Shown in pieces: positions 56,097 through 64,000 of a stretch of DNA of 64,000 bases. Location of the stretch: the NCBI GenBank assembly GCA_030435675.1, contig CM059624.1, forward strand, positions 7,030,769 through 7,094,768. Reading direction: 5' to 3'. Within the stretch, counting starts at the first letter, position 1, and each line of letters opens with the position of its first letter. This stretch comes from Steinernema hermaphroditum (lineage: Eukaryota > Nematoda > Chromadorea > Rhabditida > Steinernematidae). Under the pieces are notes generated by a model, which worked only from the letters and a program-made list of their open reading frames with translations, searched no databases and had not been told where the DNA came from. A program made the position numbers and the translations under genes.

Positions 56097-57400
56097 TTAA
56101 CGGCGGGGAGGGAAGTCGCAAACGAATGACGTCGAATCGAGCGCTGAGTAGATGAAGATATTTTGAAGCGGTCGTTCGTTTTGCGAGAGAGCCTTGATGG
56201 TTTCCTGTGCCACAAGACCACCGACGACGGCGCAGGCTGAGGTAAGCTGGGGAGTTGAGAAGCTAAAAAAGAACCAAATTGACGATATGGCCTAGTTGCA
56301 ATTTACAAGTTGAATTTCTCGGGCTGGATTAAGTGTTTCGTCGAATCTTGCTGGCACCTCTCAATCTCGGACTTCCAGATCTTCGTCACTTCTTCAACAT
56401 CAAGAGACTCAGAAGTCTGTGCCGCGTCCCAGTAAGTAAGGAGAGCCTTGATAGGGAAGTATGACTGCGGAACAGCGCGCTTCATTTGCCGGGTGTACTT
56501 TTTCAGCTGCTCCCACTCTACATTGAAGGCGGTCGAATAGCTAACGTAAGGAACCGCCTGCAATTTATGCTGTATTGACCGATCGTTTGAGTTCCGAATT
56601 AAACCTTCTTTTCCATAAGATCCTCTTCTTCTTCGGTGATATCAAGCAGTACAGCGCTGGCACTTGGTGCCTTGGAATGCGAAGGAGCGTCAATATCAAT
56701 CATGTCCTCGTCCAATGTTGTTTCAACGGTGCTGGCTGGTTTCGCAGGCTTTTTCCTAAATCGCGATTTACAGAAGTGACAAAACATACTGTTAACATAC
56801 ACGAGATACTCAAAACCGTTGAAATCGGAGAAGGCGTAACCGGCCCATCCAAATACTCCACAAGCTTGGAATCGAATGCTCAGGCGACGACAAATCTCAT
56901 CGACGCACGCATTCACGCCATGCTTCTGATCGACCAGGATGATGAGATCGAACCTCTTATAGAACGCTTCTTCCTGACGAGTGATGTCGCCTGATGCGGC
57001 ATCAACAAACACCATTGGGTTCAAGTCCCGAGCTTTGTCCAACGATGCAAACGCGCGCTGAAGGGAGCGATTATTTGGACAGCAACTCATCTCGACTCAC
57101 GTTCTTTTCCAGTTCTTTGGGGCACGCAAGGAAATTCCACTCCAGATCAGCCTGTGTGAGTTTCTCCTCATCCATCATCATAACCGATTTCAGCCCGCAC
57201 AGGATGAGATTTTTAGCAATCTCGATACCGAGATTAGTGACTCCGCAAATGAGGACGTTCGAATTGCGGAGCCTGTTCTGGGCTTCGAGTCCCCAGAGGC
57301 GGATCTGACGATCGTACAGCTCGGCTTCATCGGACGTGATAGTTACGGTCTCTCCGGTATCGCAACACAAACGGGAGCGAGCAGGAGCGTGTACAGCCAT
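56097..57400 (-). CDS. aos-1: SUMO-activating enzyme subunit 1 (AOS1/SAE1)
   Basis: The AOS1 half of the heterodimeric SUMO E1 (with UBA2), acting in the nucleus. Start MAVHAPARSRLCCDTGE, then ELYDRQIRLWGLEAQNRLR, the family signature, followed by VLICGVTNLGIEIAKNLIL (nucleotide-fold glycines degenerate, as in AOS1). Then MMMDEEKLTQADLEWNFL, RAFASLDKARDLNPMV, CGVFGWAGYAFSDF, an acidic linker, VEWEQLKKYTRQMKR and SACAVVGGLVAQETIKALS. It ends DFPPRR. Length is about 350 residues, complete. An ACTTTAG acceptor precedes the ATG by eight bases. It begins 174 bp after the RAMAC stop, so it is likely the second gene of an operon. Confidence 0.95.
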
Positions 57401-57574
57401 CACGAATACTAAAGTACCCGATTATGCAAAACGATAAAACAATGAAGAAAAAGTGCAGATAAACAAGTCGAAGGAACGCGCGAACACGGACTGTGAACAT
57501 TACTGGCAACACTTTTATGAGAACGATTTTGCACATTATAAATAAATACGACGTTCAGAAGAGCTTTTACATCT

Positions 57575-58042
57575 TTATCTGCGTCCTGGATACTGCACTC
57601 TGTCGGGGCGACGATCGTTCCGATCGCGATCCACGCGACTCCGGTCACGGTCATTTCTGGAATGCGAGTGATCCCTGCTGCCGCGGTCTTCGCGTCTCCA
57701 GTCACGACGATAACCACCGTGTTGTCCACGTTGTTGTCCACGGTACTGCCTTCCGTAGTCAAAGTTCCGCTTTGGCCTTGTGGTCCACGGGTACACGGAT
57801 ACCGTCTTGGCGAATCCGTTCTGCGCGACCGCAGCGAATGATTCACTTTCCATCGTGAAACGCGTGGCGAACATCTTTTCATATTCCGCAAGCTTCGAGG
57901 TGGTGTTTGATGCAGGAGTCATCGGATTGGAACATGATGGTGGGGAGTCATCACACTTATCGGTGGCAACCACTGGAGCTTTTTTGTGCGAATCTGATTC
58001 GGCCACGTTCACGTTGGCGGCGACAGCGGGGTCTTCAGCCAT
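57575..58042 (-). CDS. RNMT-activating mini-protein (RAMAC) homologue
   Basis: Single-exon protein of 155 residues. Human RAMAC binds and activates RNMT, the mRNA cap guanine-N7 methyltransferase. After a Ser/Ala-rich N-terminus (MAEDPAVAANVNVAES) comes LAEYEKMFATRFTMESESF, matching the RAMAC activation segment (EEMFASRFTENDKEY in human), then YPWTTRPKRNFDYG and an Arg/Gly/Asp-rich RNA-binding-like tail (RGQQRGQHGGYRRD, then repeated RD/DR). The family usually has about 118 residues; the extra length is the N-terminus and an RD-repeat tail instead of the Asn/Gln/Tyr-rich tail. Probably first gene of an operon with aos-1. Confidence 0.75.
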   Translation of the reverse strand: MAEDPAVAANVNVAESDSHKKAPVVATDKCDDSPPSCSNPMTPASNTTSKLAEYEKMFATRFTMESESFAAVAQNGFAKTVSVYPWTTRPKRNFDYGRQYRGQQRGQHGGYRRDWRREDRGSRDHSHSRNDRDRSRVDRDRNDRRPDRVQYPGRR

Positions 58043-58967
58043 GTCACCTGTAATAAAAAAGCTCGGTAATTACTGAAGAGAGGTGGGGAAAGTGCGTTTT
58101 TCCAATGCGCGATTCTCGAGAAAACGATGTGCGCACTTTTCAAAATTCTCATTAGGCACCGTACTCATCCTTAAAAACATCAGGGAGGTCGCATCAAGGT
58201 CTATCAAGTTCACACAGAGAGTTTCTTTACGTAAGAGTCGTGTGAAAGGAAGAACCTCTTTTGTTGGTCACTTGACTCCTCTTTTCATATGTTTCGTCTT
58301 CGAGGTTCACACCATTTCTAGCACTCTACGAGTAAAACAGTAATTGCAAAATAAAAACATAAAAAAATCATCGGAATGATGGAAAAAGCAGTCAGTATGA
58401 TGAGGAGCGCGCTAATAAAACCTATCTTTGTGAGTAGCGCATGAAATACGCCACAAACTAAGCGCATACGCTATTCCAGAGCTCTGTGAACATTTCTGAC
58501 GAAAGAAAAACTGCACCACAGAAATCAACTTATTCAAACCGAAACAACGAAAATTGGGAATGGCGCAAGCTTCCGCAGCGATATGTGATATTTCAATGTT
58601 AGGCGATAAGACCAGAAAGGCAGGAAAAGAGTCCATTTTGTGCGTCGATTTCTTGCATTCTGACACGACGTGTTCTAAAAAGCAAAACCGAATGTGCGAC
58701 TTTTGAGCCCCGCAGGACCCACAGGCGAGCGAGACGTCTCGATTCCGGGGAGACAGCCGTCGCCAGACTGAATCCGCGTGCTTTCAGCTGAGATGCCGTC
58801 GAACGTCTCCGCATAATGCCGATTCGGGAATCGACTGGATGTAGAGCCCGCCGTCACTGTCGTCTCGCGTCCCCTAGTTCGCCGAATCCCGCGCGCCTCC
58901 AGCTCGACCTGCGTCGCCTCCGCTACGACTCTCCGTCGTGCAGCTGCATGCTGAATCGCTTCCTGCG
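58043..58967. other. Intergenic, 0.9 kb
   Basis: Divergent upstream region of RAMAC and wdr-20. A/T-rich to about 58700, then GC-rich 5' UTR-like sequence. No gene is supported. Confidence 0.5.
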
Positions 58968-61488
58968 ATGATGCAGCAGCCGAATTGTGGCACAAACATC
59001 AGCAACTGCGTCGAGGCGTGTGCCGCACCCAGCAAAGACGAAGTGAAGTCCCAGTTCGTCACCCGAGAAGGTCTCTATAAGATGATGACTCTAGCCGAGT
59101 ATTCGCGCCCCAACCGCACCCAGATGGCTCAGGTTTGTTTCAACTCTCTCCCTCTCTTGCTAATTTTCTGTTTTAGACGCCCGGGGCGCAGAACGTGGGC
59201 AGTGGTCCAGTACGGGTATCGTTCGTCCGTGTCCTCTCTAGCCGGACCGTCTCTCCATGCCATGAAGCTATGGAGGAGCAGGCGACCAGCAGCGGAGTCG
59301 ACTCCACACATTCCTCCTCCGAAAACGTTCCAGTTGATCGAATATGCTTTAATATTGGTCGGGAACTTTACGTCTACGATTACAAGTAAGGTCTCCATTT
59401 CCGCCGCACCCCCTCTCTAAAATTACGAAAACCAGAGATCACCCCACCTTTTCAGCAATACAAATAACGCTGCTGATCTGACAAAACCCGTCGACAAGCG
59501 GGTTTACAAGGGAACGTTTCCAACCTGCCACGACTTCAACCAGGAGACGGCCTCTTCTACGTCCTGCAGGTCACCTACTCCCCTTTTCTGTCCCCACGAT
59601 TTCAGTTTCAGCCTAATCATCGGCTTCTCCGCCGGCCAAATCCAGTTAATCGATCCGTTCCAAAAGGAGTTCCAGCCACTCAGTCGGCTTTTCAACGAGG
59701 AACGCGTCATCGACAAGTCGCCCGTGACCTGCTTGAAGTGGGTCCCAGGGCAGCCGCAGTCGTTCATCGCCTCCCACGCTAGTGGAAACATGTACCTCTA
59801 CAACGAGGAGTACGCGTGTCTTCCCACTCCTCCGAACTACTCCGTTCTCAAACAGGTACCGCGCTTGAGCTAAAATAGAAACAAAAAAGACCATTTCCCT
59901 TGTAGGGCGACGGCTACACGGTGTTCGCAACGAAGTCGAAGACGCCACGGAATCCGGTGCAGCGGTGGGCGGTCGGCGAGGGACCGCTGAATCAGTTCAG
60001 CTTCTGCAGCGAGACGGACTCGCGTTTTCTGGCGACGGTCAGCCACGACGGGTTCCTAAGGGTATTTGACTTCGCCTGTATGGAGCTGCTTTGCTTCATG
60101 AAGTCCTACTTCGGCGGCCTCCTCTGCCTCGCCTGGAGTCCAGACCAGAAGTATATCGTGACGGGCGGAGAGGACGACCTCATCACGGTGTATTCTGTCG
60201 GCGAGAAGAAGGTCGTCTGCAGAGGCCAGGGCCACAAGAGCTGGGTCTCCCACGTAGGCATCCTGGCGAGTGCCTCCTTACGTCACCTCATTCAGGTCGC
60301 CTTTGATCCCTACACGTCCTCCTACTTCGGCCCCGACGGCACCCTCGTGACGGGCGCCAGCGTTGGCGTTGGCCACGGCGGCCTCATCAACGGAGTCACC
60401 AACGACCTCGGCTCCGAGGACGACCTCCAACATTCGGCGCCCAATACGCGCTTCCTCAAGGGCTCCGTGTCGCCCTCCTTCCTACCGCGCCAGCTCAGCA
60501 ACGGCGAACACCGTATGAACTCCTGCATGGGCGGGGGCTCGGCGGTGAATCTCCGGATGGCTGGAGTGGCGTCGAGCTCCTCGGCTGGGGAATTCAACGG
60601 GGCTGCGGGGGTGCCAGGCACGACGGCCGGCATCCTTCTGCGCTCCACGAAGGTGAGCGGACCACAGCTTCCTGCCAGAGCCCTCCTTTCAGCAAGACTC
60701 CGTTAGTAGCAACTCCCTCCTCTGCTGCTCCGGGAGCGTCGCGCACCTCTATGGCGGCGTCTCCTACCGAATAGGCTCCGTGGGACACGACACCCAGCTC
60801 TGCCTCTGGGACCTCACCGAAGACGTCCTCCTCCGCTCGGTCGGCGGAAACGTTTCTGCGCGCGCCAGAAACTCGACGATCATCAACGTGGGTGGCGCCG
60901 CCTCGGGCGATTTTCTTGGTACGCCCTCCGACTCCGTCCAGGTACCGTATTCCGGTAGACCCGTCTTCTCAGGGGCACTCTTATAGACACCCTCGACGAG
61001 CACGAGCACGGCGGATGCGATGAACGCGGCGATGACAGCAGAGCACAAAGGGAAGAAGTCGAAGAAGCTGCACAAGCGCGGCTTCAGCTTCGGCGCCAAG
61101 TTTTCCACAGCGTCCCATGAGTGAGGTCGCGGCTCCGTTTCCCAGAACTTCCCTTTTTAGGTCGCGATGGGGCCGATCCGCCGGGGGCGGCAGCAGCTGG
61201 GGCGCCGGAAACTCTGCCATGCAGGAGAAGCAGCGCCGTGAGGAGCGCATCGCCCAGATGCTCGGTTCGGCTGCATGTCCGCGCATGAACCAGGTGCCCG
61301 TCATCGAACCCCTCATCTGCAAACGCGTCGCCCAGGAGCGCCTCACGGAGATCAACTTTCGCGAGACGTGCCTGGTGACGGCGTGCCAGGAGGGCTTAGT
61401 GTGCACGTGGGCGCGGCCCCCTAACCGCGCCGGCCACCTCCCTGGCGCCGGCATCAAGAACGTCTTCAACCGGTACTCCTACAACTGA
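58968..61488 (+). CDS. wdr-20: WDR20/DMWD WD40-repeat protein
   Basis: WD40 propeller protein; in animals WDR20 activates the deubiquitinases USP12/USP46, with WDR48. Start MMQQPNCGTNISNCVE, then a linker and VDRICFNIGRELYVYDYK. Family blocks in order: IGFSAGQIQLIDPF, LFNEERVIDKSPVTCLKW, ASGNMYLYNEEY, AVGEGPLNQFSF, SHDGFLRVFDF, MKSYFGGLLCLAWSPDQKY, VTGGEDDLITVYS, GQGHKSWVS then VAFDPYTSSYF, RIGSVGHDTQLCLWDLTED, and the end with CPRMNQVPVIEPLICK and FRETCLVTACQEGLVCTWARP. It ends NRYSYN. Nearly every WDR20 landmark is present. The insert between blades (60300-60650) is long and Ser/Gly-rich. Introns are about 40-60 nt, one with TACCGTA (60942). Confidence 0.95.
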
Positions 61489-61716
61489 CCCAAAGCGCCT
61501 CGACATCCAGGATAGGAACCCGCGACCCTAGTTGTTAGTCACCCTTCTGAATACGCGTAAATGTATCGAGATTCTAAGATTGGTTGTCCCTCTGTATCAC
61601 CAGCAATGTACATAGACGTGGGTGGTCCTCTACGTACGGTATTTGTTCGACTTCTTGTGATATCTTTATCTGTTTGTAAGTATATTGTTCCCCATTCCTG
61701 AACAACAAAGTCCCCC

Positions 61717-62815
61717 TCATTTGAAGATGTACGGCGCCTCTTCGTCGTACTCGTCGCCTTCGGTGTCCGGCGCGAATGGGTAGTTCATTGGCGGTGCAAG
61801 GATCTTCGACACACCACAATCTGAGGCACAGTAGGTCGACGGCTCGCCGGGCTCTCCCGGAGCTCCCCAAGAGCCGCGTTCACCGTTAGGGCCGTACTGA
61901 AAGGAACATAACCGGGTAGGGACGAGAGGCTTACGTTTCCGCGCTTTCCAGGACGTCCAATGGGGCCGGGGGAGCCAGGTCTTCCAGGGATGTTCGAGTT
62001 ACGGCCAGGGATGCCAGGGTGGCCTTTGGGTCCGTGTGGGCCAGGGGGTCCCTTCGGTCCCTTGATTCCGACACCAGCTGAGGGAAGAAAGTTTCTACTG
62101 CAAACGTATAGGACTTACAGATGGCGGTGTCACCAACAGGCCCCTTAGGTCCCCTCAGTCCGGCCGATCCGTGTGGTCCAGGAAGTCCCCGGCTTCCGGA
62201 TTCTCCATCGAGGCCGTGCTTCCCGGGGTATCCAGGCGATCCAGGCTGTCCTGACTTGCCGGGAAGGCCTCGTTCGCCCTGGGAACCACGCAGACCCGGG
62301 GGTCCCGCCGGGCAGATGCTGCAGGGAAGGTCCTTCGGGGGATCCAGCTCGACGTCGAGGCCGTCGGCGCCGGGAAATCCTGTCTTTCCGGGGGTTCCGG
62401 GGATCCCGTCGGGACCCGCAGGGCCGACAAGGCCCGGAGGACCCATCGGACAAAGTAGCCGTGTGCACTCTAAAAGAGCGAGGGCGGTCAGGAGGCGGTC
62501 GACTCCAAGGCTTACGGTTGCACTTCTCGAGGATGTGGGTGAAGGGGTCGACGTGACGGTAGGTCCTTCCGTTGGCGAAGATGCCCTTTCCCTCGATCTC
62601 CATCATCCTGCTCCACACCCAGTCGGCTTTGTCCTGGAACGGGCCTAGGAATGCGCTTGGAGAGCGCAGGGTACCTGGAAGCGCTGGCTGCGTTCCCCAA
62701 GGTCACCACGAAGTTGGCTTCCCTTGCTGAAGAGAATCGCCGTTGAGACGACCAGGACGAGAAGGCTCGCGCAGCTGAGTACTACGGTGCCCACAGCGAC
62801 AGCCTGGAAGGTCAT
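61717..62815 (-). CDS. Cuticle collagen
   Basis: Nematode cuticle collagen, secreted by hypodermis and cross-linked into the exoskeleton. Start [19 protein letters not shown], an N-terminal TM/signal-anchor. The collagen N-domain follows ([29 protein letters not shown]). Gly-X-Y blocks flank cysteine pairs: [62 protein letters not shown] and [13 protein letters not shown]. The C-terminal non-collagenous end is [14 protein letters not shown] then [10 protein letters not shown]. Four or five exons with introns of about 45-60 nt; length about 310 residues, as usual for the family. Confidence 0.93.
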
Positions 62816-62997
62816 CTTCAGCAGAATGACCACTGGCGACGTCGAGAGTGACCGCCGAGGCGCGCCTTGACCCGATTAGTGGACACTCGCCGCGATATCA
62901 CAACTCTCATCACATGGAACGAAATACTGTGATCAAACGGACCGGCGAATATTGTCTAGTGTATAGAAGGATGTGACTCGTATGCAATCGCCATTGA

Positions 62998-63275
62998 AGA
63001 ACCACAAGGAACCATAGGAGGTGTCAGAACACACCGTTTAAGCGTTAACCCATTAAACTCGAAACCACCCGGCAATGGACGTTATTTCAGTTCTGACCGT
63101 CATGCTAGGGAAACGTAAACTGAGGAACCAGAATTCATTGTAGGAGTTTCCAGAACACACCCTTTAGGCCCACTATTAAAGTCTGCGAAGATAAAAGATA
63201 TTCAGAAATACGACATCGATTATGAAAGAATCAGACAGTTGACAATGGATGGACCTCATTTCAGTTCTGGCCAAA
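62998..63275. repeat. Diverged tandem duplication, two copies
   Basis: Two similar segments (about 62998-63105 and 63126-63275). Both have AACCA-rich starts, then AGAACACACC(G/C)TTTA, ATTAAA, then ACAATGGA/GCAATGGA and ATTTCAGTTCTG(A/G)CC. Copy 2 overlaps the end of the terminal minus-strand frame. Confidence 0.65.
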
Positions 63276-63432
63276 AGTGATTGCAAAGGTCGCACATTCC
63301 ACAAAAGTTGTGGATTTTTAACTCTTTGCCGAACGCGATACTGGAACAGGTGGCAATTGACCTTCGTACTTCATGTACAATGTAGTGCTTGTCTTGGCCC
63401 CATTCGTCCGTGTACTTTTGCATAATTCGATC

Positions 63433-64000
63433 TCAGAAGGCGGCGTCATTCTCGGCCGATGATCGAAATATTAGGGTGCACTCGAATACCTTCTTCCAGC
63501 AAATTGCCGCGTTCCAGAAATCTAAGACTTCTCTAATGAATTCGTTTTCCAAGACGATATTTCCAAAGCAGACGGATCTGTATGTGCCCCATTGCAGAAG
63601 GAACTTCTTGAGATACGGCAGGATGTTGTCAGGCCAATCTCCTGACATGTCCACCTCATAGAGATGCGGATTGTTTTCTATTTGGTCCTTCAGAAAGTAT
63701 TCGGCTATCGCGCCAACGTAGGTACAAGCTACTTTAGCAAAGTAGGCTTTTTTGAATATATGCTCCATAATCCACTTTTGCACCGTATCAGATCCTTCGG
63801 TTGAGTCAAGCCGAGCGCTGGAGTCAACGAGCTGTGGTGCCAACAATTTCTTAAGCTCTGCTTTTTCCAAGTACACTCCATTCGGGTCAATATATTCGAG
63901 GGCTCCGATTCTGCTAAAACGGAGAAAGCGCCGGTCCGTTTGATGTATCACGGAGATGGGTACGTCTTCGGTTGAGGTTTCAGGCCATAGACTTTGAATC
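63433..64000 (-). CDS. Unrecognised protein, 5' part beyond the window; possible pseudogene
   Basis: Frame open from the right edge (WPETSTEDVPISVIHQTD) to TGA at 63433. It includes FSRIGALEYIDPNGVYLEK, YFAKVACTYVGAIAEYF, LYEVDMSGDWPDNILPY and WGTYRSVCFGNIVLENEF, and ends SSAENDAAF. After the TGA the same frame stays open for 58 codons to TGA 63256 (MQKYTDEWGQDKHYIVHEV, then HNFCGMCDLCNHFWPELK) and looks equally protein-like, so the first TGA may be a nonsense mutation. The layout resembles a nematode-specific expanded family (F-box-associated type is a guess). No known domain is recognised. Confidence 0.5.
   Translation of the reverse strand, partial: IQSLWPETSTEDVPISVIHQTDRRFLRFSRIGALEYIDPNGVYLEKAELKKLLAPQLVDSSARLDSTEGSDTVQKWIMEHIFKKAYFAKVACTYVGAIAEYFLKDQIENNPHLYEVDMSGDWPDNILPYLKKFLLQWGTYRSVCFGNIVLENEFIREVLDFWNAAICWKKVFECTLIFRSSAENDAAF

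Overview
The window looks like about 64 kb of a compact nematode genome (rhabditid-like; species not determined). The evidence is: nearly every gene is split by introns of about 40-60 nt with GT...TTTCAG ends; many start codons sit a few bases behind an isolated pyrimidine-CAG/TAG, as expected for spliced-leader trans-splicing; coding GC is around 50%; and several proteins are nematode or animal specific (a cuticle collagen, a BAG2/UNC-23 protein, a DPY-11/TMX1 thioredoxin). Reading frames were joined by hand across introns. Protein identities are mostly firm, but individual splice junctions are less certain. Nothing here is bacterial, and there is no CRISPR array or intact transposon.

Layout. 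0-16 kb: the 3' part of an MFS transporter (+); a gene-poor 2.2 kb; an LCLAT1-type acyltransferase, an inactive rhomboid (iRhom), HDAC11 and a TMX1/DPY-11 thioredoxin (all -); then a TANGO2 homologue (+). 16-31 kb: an unrecognised cysteine-containing protein (+); a single-pass membrane protein and a CHK1-like kinase with a C-terminal CaaX box in operon-like spacing (+), the kinase hosting an antisense GNAT gene in a 1.6 kb intron; a BAG2/UNC-23 co-chaperone (-) with heat-shock elements and two possible starts; a basic hypothetical protein and a clear CHK-1 checkpoint kinase (+); and an F-box-like pseudogene broken by two in-frame TGA codons.

31-48 kb, all minus strand: a secreted protein with Cys-Cys-Pro repeats of 17 residues and a lectin-like C-terminus; a third kinase; a septin; two tandem copies of an unrecognised protein made of four internal repeats with an N-myristoylation-type start; ACOX3 with a PTS1 ending; and a USP6NL/RN-tre-type TBC RabGAP. 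49-64 kb: GINS subunit PSF-1 (+); a LAPTM-like four-TM protein (-) with tRNA-Trp inside one of its introns; an HDHD2 phosphatase (-); a bZIP/AT-hook protein (+) whose first intron is a 21-nt tandem repeat; a RAMAC and AOS-1 pair in operon-like spacing (-); WDR-20 (+); a cuticle collagen (-); and an unrecognised ORF running off the right edge (-), also followed by an in-frame TGA.

The strongest leads for something undescribed are the tandem four-repeat family (37.3-41.9 kb) with a possible myristoyl anchor and a PPxY motif, the CaaX-tailed kinase next to a small membrane protein, the CCP-repeat lectin, the repeat-built intron of the bZIP gene, and a short TACCGTA/TACGGTA element that recurs in many introns.
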